Assembly: GCA_002728755.1 (NCBI GenBank)
Contig: PBVT01000101.1
Location: 1 to 36,399 of the forward strand
From: Myxococcales bacterium
Lineage (GTDB): Bacteria > Myxococcota_A > UBA9042 > UBA3505
Length of the DNA stretch: 36,399 bases
Reading direction: 5' to 3'
This document shows positions 25,632-34,900 of the stretch, one piece after another. The position numbers and the translations under genes were made by a program. Every line of letters starts with the position of its first letter. The first letter of the stretch is position 1. The notes below the pieces were generated by a model. That model ran no database searches and was not told the origin of the DNA. It worked only from the letters and a program-made list of their open reading frames with translations.

Positions 25632-28628
25632 TCAGGGGTTGCACACATCAGCCCAGGAGGCCACTGTGTCGTAAGTAGAGGAATAGCCCCGTGCTACCAC
25701 GGAGCGGTTCAGGAGTTCGCCGCAACTGGCGCTCTTTTCAACGCGAGTCCAGTCGCCACGGGTGTATTTATATTGTAGCCACTCCCCACGGGGTACGGTG
25801 GTTACGAATTCTGCGACCTGGTCTTCTACCCAGGTCATAGGCTGGTGTTCCCACCCTTGATTCGAGAGGGCGATGAAGGGCGGCGTGTCGTCTGGATCGC
25901 CAGGAACCTGGACGCGAAAACGTACTTCGATGGGTGGGGCCGGTTCCGATTCCACATGGGGGTATTCAAAATGGATGACCGTGTCTGCGGTATCGGCCAT
26001 GCGGACTCGCAGGGAGAGAGTCTCTGGCTCATAGAACCAGCCCGTATCGCTGTCCATCCACGTCGCAAGGTCGGGGATTTGTGGCAGGCTCGTCTCCCCG
26101 ACGCGGACCCCTGTGGCGGGACTGTCCACGCGGCGTACTTGCAGGACCAATTGTCGCGGCTCCCCGGTATAACTACCCTCGCGGGCGCCGATGGTGAGCT
26201 TTGCTCCTTCCTCGGTTCGCTGAAGCTCGTAGTGGGTCTTGGCGAATTCTCCGTCGAGATAGGCGGGGCTGACTCCATCGTCTTCGTATAGCTGGAAATG
26301 GCTGGGCTCGTCGGCCGGATAGAGATCGAGGGTCAATGTCTGGATAGGCGCCTGTGTTGACCATTGGACCACGTAACGGCTTGGGAGTATCGCTCCCTCG
26401 CGGACGTAGAGTGGTAGCCCTCCAAGACCGACCGTCTTCGTGCGGGTCGCTGGACCATCGATGATGGCTCCCGAGTAGTAGTCGTACCAGCGTCCGGTTG
26501 GAAAGACGGTTTGCTGTGCCTCGACGTTCGGGTTCAGGACCGGTGCCGCCATCAACCACGGACCCAGCATGGCCTGATTCGACACGCTGGCTACGATGGG
26601 ATCGGTCTGGAAGTCATAGACCAGAGGCCGGAGGATGGGGGCACCCGTTTCGGAGGACTGTTGAAAGACACTGTAGAGATAGGGGAGGAGGCGGTATCGT
26701 TCTTCAATGGCGGAACGCACCACATCTTCTACTTGTGGACCAAAGGCCCAGGGCTCCTGGCTCTCGCTGTTCTTATCACTATGGTTACGGAAGAAGGGCG
26801 AGATCAGGCCCACCTGAATCCACCGTATATACAGTTCTGGGGTGGCGCCGCCGCCCCAGCCGCCCACATCGCTGCCGACGAAGGGGACCCCGGAGATCCC
26901 CATTCCCATCAACATGGACACCGTGGAGGTGAGGGCTTCAAAGGTGGAGGGGACATCGCCTGTCCAGACGGCCGATACCCGTTGGACACCGGCGTAACCC
27001 GCCCGGGTCAGAACGAAGGGGCGTTTGTCGGGGCGGTGGGTTTTCAGGCCCTCATAGCTCGCCCAGGCCATGGTGCTTCCATAGAGGTTATGGGCTTCAT
27101 ACATGGTCATCTGGGTGCCGTCGCCATGGGCCTGTACCCAGTTGGGGACCGTCCAGAAGTGTTGACTCTGGAAGTTGGCCGGCTCGTTCATATCGTTCCA
27201 GATACCGGCGACTCCCATATCGGTCAGATGGGGTACGAGGGTTTCCCACCAGGCGCGGGTAGCCGGATTGGTGAAGTCGGGGAACACCGAATCGCCGGGC
27301 CATACATTACCCACGAAGGGGGTCCCGTCGGGGTTGGTAAGGTAGAGCCCTTGCTCCAGCCCTTCCTGGTAGATGGGCCATTCTGGGTCCACCTTCAGGC
27401 CTGGATCGATGATAACGATGGTCTTCAGCCCCAACGCGTCCAAGTCGCTGATCAGGCCGGCCGGATCAGGGAAATGTTCCGGTGACCAGGTGAAGCAACG
27501 GTACTCGTCCATATAGTCGATATCGAGCCAGATGGTGTCGGAGGGGATCGAGTGGGCTCGCAGCTTGTTGGCGATGTCCAGGACCATGGAGTCTGGGTAA
27601 TACCCGTAGCGGGCCTGGTGGTATCCTAGAGACCAGATGGGCGGGAGGGGCATACGGCCCGTAAGGTCGGTATACCGTTCCACCACTTGTGCGATGTCCG
27701 GGCCCGCGATGATGTACTGGTCGATCTCACCACCGCCGACGGTGATGGTGTACAGGTCCGGATCGGTCGCTCCCAGATCGATGTCCATGCGGTAGGAGTT
27801 ATCGGTGAATACACCGAAGGCCGTGTCGCCTTGCAGTCCTACGAAGAAGGGGACGGAGAGATAGAGGGGGTCTTGCGTGGGTCCGTAGCCGGGAACGTCG
27901 GCGTTCCAGAAGTTCAGGATCATTCCCTTTTTGTCGAGGGGACCGTTCTTTTCTCCGAGGCCGTAGACATGGTCGATGTCTGTCAGGTTACGAACCACCT
28001 TGGCGCCGAAATGGGTCTGGCTGCTCACGCCCTGGTGGGTATGACTGCTGAGGGTATATTCCCCTTCCTGGTAATGCCCCTGGATGGGATCTTCGAGAAG
28101 AGAGACGCCATCGCTATCTTGAATATGTAAGCGACAAACCGTATCCACATCGATCGTCAGACCTTCCGTACAGATACGGATCCCCGTGTCGGTCCCGATC
28201 AGAGAGAAGCTGGGCTCCTGGGAGGGTTGGATGACCGCATAGCTTCGGTCTGGAGCGGGGTCGGGTTTTTCGCCTACATAGCGAAGCCGAACCATTGTCT
28301 CCGTCCAGGGCGTAAGTTGAAGAGAATACAGTGGGCATTGCAGAGCCACGACACCGCTTTCGATGTTGGCAAAGTCCGGGATGTTGGCGCCGTCCTGGCA
28401 GGCTTCGTGGCCCTGGAAGAGGGAGCTATCTGTATCGGGCGCTGCGTCGACCACCTCGACGGAGCTATCGACAGAGTCCTGTTGGTCTGGGGTCGGAGTG
28501 CTGTCCGACTGGCTATCATTTGTTTCCGAAATATCGGAGGTCGTGGTGCCTCCTCCGCAGCCGAAAAAGAGAAGAAGAATTATGAGGGCAAGGCTGTGGC
28601 GGAGGGCTTGAAAATTTACGAGGCTCAA
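25632..28628 (-). CDS. GH31 alpha-glucosidase lipoprotein with C-terminal starch-binding-like domain
   Basis: A 998-residue predicted lipoprotein (lipobox FFGC, Cys24) with an acidic linker to about 75. The GH31 core has an N-terminal beta-sandwich (VYGLGEKNGPLDKKG). The barrel follows with TIWLDIDYMDEYRCFTW, the nucleophile Asp479 in IWNDMNEP, the acid/base Asp558 in VWTGD, and FVGSDVGGW. The last ~105 residues (VRFRVQVPGDPDDTPPFIAL...GEWLQYKYTRGDWTRVEKSASCGELLNRS) match the starch-binding-like domain attached to many bacterial amylases. It should hydrolyse alpha-1,4 or alpha-1,6 glucosidic bonds at the cell surface. The start codon is TTG 28628 with GGAAAGG about 8 nt upstream; no better in-frame ATG precedes the signal sequence. 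It is the first gene of the glucan operon. Confidence 0.93.
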   Translation of the reverse strand: MSLVNFQALRHSLALIILLLFFGCGGGTTTSDISETNDSQSDSTPTPDQQDSVDSSVEVVDAAPDTDSSLFQGHEACQDGANIPDFANIESGVVALQCPLYSLQLTPWTETMVRLRYVGEKPDPAPDRSYAVIQPSQEPSFSLIGTDTGIRICTEGLTIDVDTVCRLHIQDSDGVSLLEDPIQGHYQEGEYTLSSHTHQGVSSQTHFGAKVVRNLTDIDHVYGLGEKNGPLDKKGMILNFWNADVPGYGPTQDPLYLSVPFFVGLQGDTAFGVFTDNSYRMDIDLGATDPDLYTITVGGGEIDQYIIAGPDIAQVVERYTDLTGRMPLPPIWSLGYHQARYGYYPDSMVLDIANKLRAHSIPSDTIWLDIDYMDEYRCFTWSPEHFPDPAGLISDLDALGLKTIVIIDPGLKVDPEWPIYQEGLEQGLYLTNPDGTPFVGNVWPGDSVFPDFTNPATRAWWETLVPHLTDMGVAGIWNDMNEPANFQSQHFWTVPNWVQAHGDGTQMTMYEAHNLYGSTMAWASYEGLKTHRPDKRPFVLTRAGYAGVQRVSAVWTGDVPSTFEALTSTVSMLMGMGISGVPFVGSDVGGWGGGATPELYIRWIQVGLISPFFRNHSDKNSESQEPWAFGPQVEDVVRSAIEERYRLLPYLYSVFQQSSETGAPILRPLVYDFQTDPIVASVSNQAMLGPWLMAAPVLNPNVEAQQTVFPTGRWYDYYSGAIIDGPATRTKTVGLGGLPLYVREGAILPSRYVVQWSTQAPIQTLTLDLYPADEPSHFQLYEDDGVSPAYLDGEFAKTHYELQRTEEGAKLTIGAREGSYTGEPRQLVLQVRRVDSPATGVRVGETSLPQIPDLATWMDSDTGWFYEPETLSLRVRMADTADTVIHFEYPHVESEPAPPIEVRFRVQVPGDPDDTPPFIALSNQGWEHQPMTWVEDQVAEFVTTVPRGEWLQYKYTRGDWTRVEKSASCGELLNRSVVARGYSSTYDTVASWADVCNP

Positions 28629-28750
28629 TGGATGACCTTTCCAAATGAGCGGGTCCTATTATTACGACTCCCTTCGCTTCGCAAGAACCGAATTTTCGAT
28701 GGGTTCGTTCTGGGACAAATTGTAGGCTAGTGGCACGATTGAGTGCAGGG

Positions 28751-29644
28751 CTAATAATTGCTGCAGGGGAGGAATTCCTCCAGGGTTTTGGCCGGGAGTG
28801 CACAGTCGATCTTGATGGTGCCATCCCGCAAACAACCCTGCATACAATGAGGTTGCGCCCGTTTGATGCGCTTGAGCTTTTTTCTGTCGGAGCGTTTGCG
28901 AATACCCTTGGACCCCTCTTTTAACATCCCGTCCAGGTTGGTGCAGATCTGGCGGCAATCCAGCTGGCCCTTCAGGCTTCTGGCTTTGACACAGGAGAGG
29001 TCTCCTTCTTTGCCCGTGCAGGCGAGCTGATAATAGTGATGTGACTTGGCGATATTATATTCGATGCCCGCTTCGCCACGGCGATAGAGCCGCCCCAGAT
29101 TGGCGCAGGCGACGCGGAAGCGTTTCGAACAGACCTTCTCGTAGGCCGCGACGGCTTTGGGGAGGTCACGAGGGATGTGTTCCCCTACATCGTACATATA
29201 CCCGGCTTCAAAACATCCGAGTTTATTTCCCTCTGCGCAGGCCTTCTCAAAGAGGGCGACGACCTCTTCACCCTTCAGGTTTTTCAGGGCCTGGGTCTTA
29301 TGCATAAGCCCCAGATTGGTGCAGCATACCGTCACTCCAGCATCACAGGCTCTGGTCAAAAGCTCGCCGGCCTTGGCAAAGTCTTTGGTGACCCCTCGTC
29401 CGGTCCAATAGGCACCACCCAGATTACAGCAGGCCTTTGGGTCGCCTTTCTTGCAAGCCTTGCGGAATAGCTTCGCGGCCTTCGGGTAGTTTCGTTTCTT
29501 ATACTCGACTCGCCCCAACTCGGTGCAGGCCTTGGTGTGGCCCCAATAGCAGGCCCCGTCGAGATCTTTCTCGGACATATTTTCGACCGGGGCTGCGGAA
29601 CACGCCGCCAGGGCAAGACCAAGCATCAAAGCCAACCACCGCAT
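28751..29644 (-). CDS. Sel1-repeat, Cys-rich lipoprotein
   Basis: A 297-residue predicted lipoprotein (MRWLALMLGLALAACSAA, Cys18) built of about six Sel1-like helical repeats. Each ends in a form of KACxxGxxxxCxNLGxxY, with paired Cys in the helices as in the Helicobacter Hcp proteins. Those proteins are disulfide-stabilised and act in protein-protein contacts outside the cytoplasm; the same is inferred here. The C-terminal ~70 residues are basic and Cys-containing and are not repeat-like. ATG 29644 is chosen for GGAGG 5 nt upstream and immediate signal peptide; the longer frame to 29734 is not needed. The 34-bp repeat at 29712-29745 lies 67 bp upstream. Confidence 0.88.
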   Translation of the reverse strand: MRWLALMLGLALAACSAAPVENMSEKDLDGACYWGHTKACTELGRVEYKKRNYPKAAKLFRKACKKGDPKACCNLGGAYWTGRGVTKDFAKAGELLTRACDAGVTVCCTNLGLMHKTQALKNLKGEEVVALFEKACAEGNKLGCFEAGYMYDVGEHIPRDLPKAVAAYEKVCSKRFRVACANLGRLYRRGEAGIEYNIAKSHHYYQLACTGKEGDLSCVKARSLKGQLDCRQICTNLDGMLKEGSKGIRKRSDRKKLKRIKRAQPHCMQGCLRDGTIKIDCALPAKTLEEFLPCSNY

Positions 29645-29674
29645 CAAATCCTCCACTGTCATCCGCGAGAGGGA

Positions 29675-29680
29675 AGTATA
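29675..29680 (-). promoter_or_regulatory. -10 element for the Sel1-repeat gene
   Basis: The minus strand reads TATACT, 5 of 6 matches, about 30 bp before ATG 29644. No good -35 is seen at 16-18 bp, which may mean activator dependence. The 34-bp repeat starts 31 bp further upstream. Confidence 0.3.
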
Positions 29681-29711
29681 ACCCAGCCCGATTTCCGTGG
29701 CGAGGCGGCCC

Positions 29712-29745
29712 AAAGCCCACGGCTTACGAAGCAAGCAGGCGATCC
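29712..29745 (-). repeat. 34-bp intergenic repeat, copy 1
   Basis: A perfect 34-base match to 35672-35705, same orientation. It contains two overlapping, mutually exclusive hairpins (AAGCC-CAC-GGCTT and GCTT-ACG-AAGC on the plus strand). It lies between the stop of the IgGFc-type gene and the start of the Sel1 gene. Strand is given relative to the genes downstream. Confidence 0.85.
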
Positions 29746-29762
29746 GAGCAAGACTAAATTCT

Positions 29763-31823
29763 CTACGGTGCGACCAGATTCTTGAGTCCCATGGCGCCGG
29801 GGTAGCCGTAGCTGACCGCCGTGTCGTACCCGTAGACAGTCAGCGCCGCAGGTGCCTCGGATTCGATGATGTGCACGCCGTCGGTGACTTCAGCGCGATA
29901 GACCCGGTGGGTGGTTCCGGGGATGGTCTCCAACTGGTCGGCTGGAATGGCCACGCCATCCAGGGTGGCGACGGTGCCCTGGGGGATCACCAGGTTAATA
30001 TAGTCATGCATGTAGCTGTCGGGTGTGAGAAACACAAACTTGCTCTGCCATTGTTCCACGGGGACGGCCAGGATCATGGAGGGATCGCCGACGACTCCGC
30101 ATTTGCCGGGGTTCCACCACGGTTGGAGCAGACAGCCATAGGGGAAACCGCCGCATTCGGCGTCCGAACTGCAATCCTTGGTCTGGCAGACGGGCTCCTG
30201 GTTGGGGGACCAGGGGTTCGTTTTGCACACGTAGGCCTGTCCGCAATCGGCGTCCGTATCGCACGGCACGGCACTAGAACCCCCAATCGCCGGCAGAGTG
30301 GTGACATCGCCGACCGGCGCCAGGAACTGGGCGACCAAGATGGGTTTGTCTGCCGTAATCTGGATGTGGCCATCGACCATTACCTCCTGGAAGCCTCCTT
30401 TGTTGAGGCTGAACCCACCGGGCGTGGCGCTCCCGTTGATTTGTACCTGGGTTCCATTCTGCGCGGCCAACACGCGGACATAGTCCTTCTCTTCTCCGCG
30501 CTCCATGCTGCGGCCCAGGACGAACTCTTTGCCCCAGCTCGAGACCGGCGGGAGTTGTTGTTCTAGATGGTCCCCACAGCATTCCGTGCCGAGCCGACCG
30601 GCCACGTGTCCCGAAAAGACGAGCACCGGTTTGTTGGATTGAATGTGTGTGCCCGTGAGGTCGCCGCCGAACCCGGTCCCATCCAGAGCTTCGGTTTCGA
30701 TCTGGATAACTTCATTGAGGCCGACCGTCACCGTGGTGGCTTGGCCTGGATTCATGGCGGGCAGATTGTCGCCAGCGGCCGTCAATGCGGTGGGGGTGAC
30801 AGTGACCTGGGTTCCCTCGGGCTGAACACCCACCAATGTGATGTAGCCAGGCCATTGAGCTATAGGATTCGCTGCATGAGCGGAAAAATGCTCCACCGTC
30901 ATGGCGTAATATTCCGTGCCCAGCTCGCTCACGGGTAAGAGGACGGACGCGTCGTTGGACAAAGCACTCGCGTTGTCCAGTGGGTTGAACTGATAGGCCA
31001 CGATCGGCGAGGAGCTCTCGATGCGATAGGCCGAGTTGAAGCCGCCTGGACCGGGAATACCGTAGGTGGGGGGCAAGAGGAAATAGCCCAGGTCCAAGGG
31101 GTTCACCGTCGCGGCCCAGGCTTGGCCATCGGGGAGCGTGATGGTCACATTGGCCACGAGCGACTCGGACACATTGGAAACAACGACGGCGAACGGGGCG
31201 TCTTGTGCGTTTGCTTCGCCGCCGATATTTCCTTCCCCTCCATTGACGTTGCGCAGATCCACGGCAAAGAAATCACAGCCCGCGTTGGTGTGCGTCAGCT
31301 TCCCAAATCCGTCGCAGGGAGAGATGCAGACACCGATATCGGGGTAGCAGATGCCCTGGCTGACACCGCAGTCTTCGAGCAGCTCATAATACTTGCCGAA
31401 CGGTTCGCAAATCATGAGCTGATCGCCTTCGCATATTTTTGTGCCGGGGTAGCAAAATACGCAGGAGCCTTGCGGTGTACATTGCGGAAGATCGGCGGGG
31501 CAGTCCGAATCGGTCCCACAAGGGGGCAGGCCCGGATCCGTGTCTTTCGGTGGCGCGGCGTCTGAAGGCGGTTGAATGTCGGTTCCAGTGCTGTCTGCGG
31601 CCCCGGAGTCCGACCCCGTCAGCGCATCTTCACCGGTGCCGCATTGACATGCTTCGTATCCGGAGCCATCGGCGTTGCACACTTGTCCGCCGTTATCCCC
31701 ACCCGGGCAGGTACATGCGATGGATTGGCCCGGTACACAGTTTTGGGATTTTCTGTTGTCCCCACAGGCCAATGCGCACAAACCCACCGTCGCCCACACA
31801 AGAGTTGTCCCGACCCATTTCAT
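29763..31823 (-). CDS. IgGFc-binding-type lipoprotein
   Basis: A 686-residue predicted lipoprotein (lipobox ALAC, Cys20). An N-terminal Cys-rich motif (CVPGQSIACTCPGGDNGGQVC...YEACQC), common in myxobacterial surface proteins, is followed by an acidic linker and two Cys clusters (CGTDSDCPADLPQC, CYPGTKICEGDQLMIC). The rest, from about FFAVDLRNV to the C-terminus, is an IgGFc-binding-protein N-terminal-like domain: SSPIVAYQFNPLD, SNDASVLLPVSELGTEYYAM, NKPVLVFSGHVAGRLG, and a closing APAALTVYGYDTAVSYGYPGAMGL. It carries a Cys-rich insertion (CDTDADCGQAYVC...CGVVGDPSM). The role in bacteria is not known; adhesion is the usual guess. ATG 31823 (AGGG 9 nt upstream) is preferred over GTG 31829. Confidence 0.85.
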   Translation of the reverse strand: MKWVGTTLVWATVGLCALACGDNRKSQNCVPGQSIACTCPGGDNGGQVCNADGSGYEACQCGTGEDALTGSDSGAADSTGTDIQPPSDAAPPKDTDPGLPPCGTDSDCPADLPQCTPQGSCVFCYPGTKICEGDQLMICEPFGKYYELLEDCGVSQGICYPDIGVCISPCDGFGKLTHTNAGCDFFAVDLRNVNGGEGNIGGEANAQDAPFAVVVSNVSESLVANVTITLPDGQAWAATVNPLDLGYFLLPPTYGIPGPGGFNSAYRIESSSPIVAYQFNPLDNASALSNDASVLLPVSELGTEYYAMTVEHFSAHAANPIAQWPGYITLVGVQPEGTQVTVTPTALTAAGDNLPAMNPGQATTVTVGLNEVIQIETEALDGTGFGGDLTGTHIQSNKPVLVFSGHVAGRLGTECCGDHLEQQLPPVSSWGKEFVLGRSMERGEEKDYVRVLAAQNGTQVQINGSATPGGFSLNKGGFQEVMVDGHIQITADKPILVAQFLAPVGDVTTLPAIGGSSAVPCDTDADCGQAYVCKTNPWSPNQEPVCQTKDCSSDAECGGFPYGCLLQPWWNPGKCGVVGDPSMILAVPVEQWQSKFVFLTPDSYMHDYINLVIPQGTVATLDGVAIPADQLETIPGTTHRVYRAEVTDGVHIIESEAPAALTVYGYDTAVSYGYPGAMGLKNLVAP

Positions 31824-31834
31824 AACCACGGCCC

Positions 31835-31862
31835 TTTTGTAGGTTTGATTTTGTAGGTTTGA
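31835..31862 (-). repeat. Two perfect tandem 14-bp repeats in the leader of the IgGFc-type gene
   Basis: TCAAACCTACAAAA occurs twice in direct succession on the coding strand, ending just before the ribosome-binding site. The predicted transcription start lies within the first copy. Confidence 0.85.
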
Positions 31863-31890
31863 GCATAGTGAATGCGAAAAGATAAGACAA
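31862..31890 (-). promoter_or_regulatory. Sigma-70-type promoter for the IgGFc-type gene
   Basis: The minus strand has TTGTCT (31885-31890) and TATGCT (31862-31867) separated by 17 bp, each with 4 of 6 matches. The predicted start near 31855 gives a leader of about 32 nt that contains the tandem repeat. Confidence 0.35.
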
Positions 31891-31928
31891 CGAACGGGTG
31901 CTACCTCGTTGGTGGCACCTATTCTCGA

Positions 31929-34900
31929 CTAATCGAAGATCAGAAACTCGTTACTGATCAGTCCACCCGGCGTCTGCACCTGCATCAGGTGCATGCTGTC
32001 GTCTGGGAGCGGGCCCTCCTGATTGTCGCCGCCAGGGCAAGGGCAGGTGGCGTTGGCGGGCGGTGGAACGGCGTCGAGGGTGATGGTGATCTTCTCCTCG
32101 TCGCAGTCTGGTAGGCTGCCACCGAGCGTACATATGATGGTGCCGTCGACGCGCTGACCATCGACGAAGATCGCGCTGCCCGACTGAATGTGCCGACCCT
32201 TGAGCTGCATCCCGCCGCTGCCTGCGTTGGTCGGAAAATCTACGCGCGTGGTGTTGGCCAAGCCGAGGGCGATGTTGTTCAGGCCCACGCCCCCGTCGGA
32301 GACATGGACGTCCACGGGCGCCTCGCTGATGAGCGTGAAGGTCACCTCGAGGTTCGTCAGACCGCGGCTGTCGAGATCGGCGGTGAACCACCCATGGCCA
32401 TATGCGATGTGGTTTCCATCGCCAACCACCGAGTTGTTCTCGCCGGTGATGTTCGTGGCCACGGGGGCGCCGTCTGCGGTGACCTGGATGTTGCTGACGT
32501 TGATCCACCAGCCGCCATTGGCGCGAAATGAGATCCGCAGGTTCTCCTGCCCCTCCGCGATTGGCGGCAGCGTCAGCGTGCGCGGGCCCCAAGGCTGCTT
32601 GGGGCCGAAGTGCTCGACCAGCGTCCAGGAGCCGTTGCGCGCGGGGTCGGCCCACAGGAGCGGCTGCGGGTTGAACGGCTCGTGGACCTGTCCCATCCGG
32701 CCGGTGAGCGTCACCACGAGATCGCCCGCGGATGCCGCCGTGATTAGGTCGTCGCGAGTTAGCGCCGGCTCTACGCCCAAACGGTCCAAGTAAGAGATCC
32801 CGTCGTAGGCCACGGCCAGCGTCTTGCCGTCGGTCCAAGCTCCCTCACCCCGCAACATGATCGCGCCGCCTTGCGCCACTTTCTCGAGCGCGTCAAGTAC
32901 CATCAATGTCTGCGCATCGCCCGTAGAGTTCGCGTTCAGCGTAACCTGCCGGCCGAACGCACCCGAGGTGCCCTGTTGCGCATTTTCGAGGAACATCTGC
33001 CACGGCCCCTGCTCGGTGTAGCCGCCCTGAAGGAAAAATAGCCCGCCGAGAGCCAGCCCGTCCACCGCAAAGGTCTTTTCGTCAGGACCGTCGGGAAGAT
33101 ACCGTAGCTGGTGCTCCATGCCGCCGAAGCGTCCGTTGTTGGTGAGCAGGAAGCGGTCAGTGATCCCCCGGAAGCTGGGCACGGCGAACTGCCCGACCTG
33201 CTCGATGCGCGTCATGAGCGGCATGCCGTGGCAGCTGGCGTTGCCGCAGGTCATGCGGCCGTTGTTGTGGTGCCACTGGAAGAACCCCGCGCGGGCCTGC
33301 TGGGTGACGCGGTCGTCGAAGGGTCGCTCACGCCCCTGGGCGTTCGGGACGCTGAGCAGAAAGACACTCATGGCGTGCCGCTCCTCCTCGGTGAGCGCAC
33401 CGTTCATCCCGCTCGGGCCGGGCGGGCAGTTCTGCGGATCGCACATGGTCGAGGCGAGTCCGCCGTCGACCAGGTTCCGAATGCAGGCGTACTCGCCATC
33501 AGCCTCCGGATCGCAGGTGGGCTCGACCGGTTCGTCGAGCGACTCGCCGTTGGACACGGTGTATGGATTTCCGGGCACGTTGTCCCAGTGGTACGGCTCG
33601 GTGTCGCGCAGGCCGCGGATCGGCATGGTCGAGCGCAGCTGGAACTGCGTGCAGCCGGGCCGGTTACACTGGGGCGCCTCGACATTCCACATCAGCTGAT
33701 CGGACATGCCGTCGGGGTGACAGCTAACGCAGGCGAAGGTGCCCGTCGTCGATGCCCTGGCGGTGTTGAACATCGCGCGGCCGAGCTTGACCTGCGAGTC
33801 GGTGGGGTCGTCCAGCTCGAGGGTGTGCGTGACGGTCATGTCCGCCGGCGAGTCGAAGTCGACTATCGAGACCGTGTTCTCCACTGCGTTGTAGACCCAC
33901 GCCTTCTCCGGCTTGCCGTCGTCGTTCGACTGTAGCGCCACCCCCCGCGGCGTCCAGCCGACGTCGACGCGACCGAGCACCGCACCGGTCTGGGCGTCGA
34001 GCGTGAAAAGCGTGTTGGAGCCGGCCGCCGTGATGACCAGCGTTGCCTCGTCGTCGGCGATCTGAATACCGAAGGGTATGGCCAGCGCCTCTTCTGGCCC
34101 GGGATGCTGCGGCGGCAACGGCTCGAGTTCGAAGGTGGACTTCTGGCACTCACCGTCGGTGCAGTCCACGACGCCCACCTGGTTGAGGAAGGCGCGATTT
34201 TCCAGCTCGAGCAGGCTGTGCTTGGGGCTGCCGGTACCGGCGCGACCGTTGGCGTCGTTGCGCGCCTCGGTCATCGCGATGAAGACCTTGCCGGAGGCCG
34301 TCGCGGTGATGCCATAGAGCAGTGTTCCGATGGTGCTGACGGTCTCGACCGCCGTGTCGTCGTCTGTGTTGAACACGAAAAGGTCGCGGTCGGGTATGTT
34401 CGGGTGCCGCGTGATGTCCGAGTCGTAGCCCTCTCCCTCCGGGTTCTGGTCCTCCACGTTGAAGGTACACAGGTCGCCGTCGATGTCCTCGGGCAGGCAG
34501 CCCGACACCTGCGTTTGGTTGCCAGACTCGAACGCGACAACGTAGAGACGGTTGCCGGCCACGGCGAGCGCGCGCGGATCCTGCGACCGGATGTTGAGGC
34601 GGGCAACCACCTGACGGCTCTCCACATCGATGACGGCGATCTTGTCCTCGGACGAAAGCGCCACATAGGCCTTCTGGCTATCGCCCGTGAACGCGATGCC
34701 CACGGGCTCGTCGAAACGCGTCGAACGCGACTCTGCATCAACCTCCTGGATGGTCGCGATCACCTGATGATGCGTCGGACTGGCGGGGTCCGCGTCAATA
34801 ACACTGACGGTGTCTGAGACGTGGTTGCTCACCCAGACCTCAAGGCCGTCGGGCCGCACCGCGATGGATACGGGGTCAATACCGACGTGGATGCGTGTCA

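Noticed and set aside
28731..28747. Second sigma-54-like sequence, TGGCACG...GTGCA, plus strand
   Set aside because: The GG-to-GC distance is 11 instead of 10 bp and it points antisense into the Sel1 gene.
29706..29750. Resemblance of the 34-bp repeat to the CAAAGCC core of the c-di-GMP-I (GEMM) riboswitch
   Set aside because: Only the short CAAAGCC..CGG stretch fits. No GAAA tetraloop helix precedes it, the second helix is absent, and copy 1 would have no plus-strand gene downstream.
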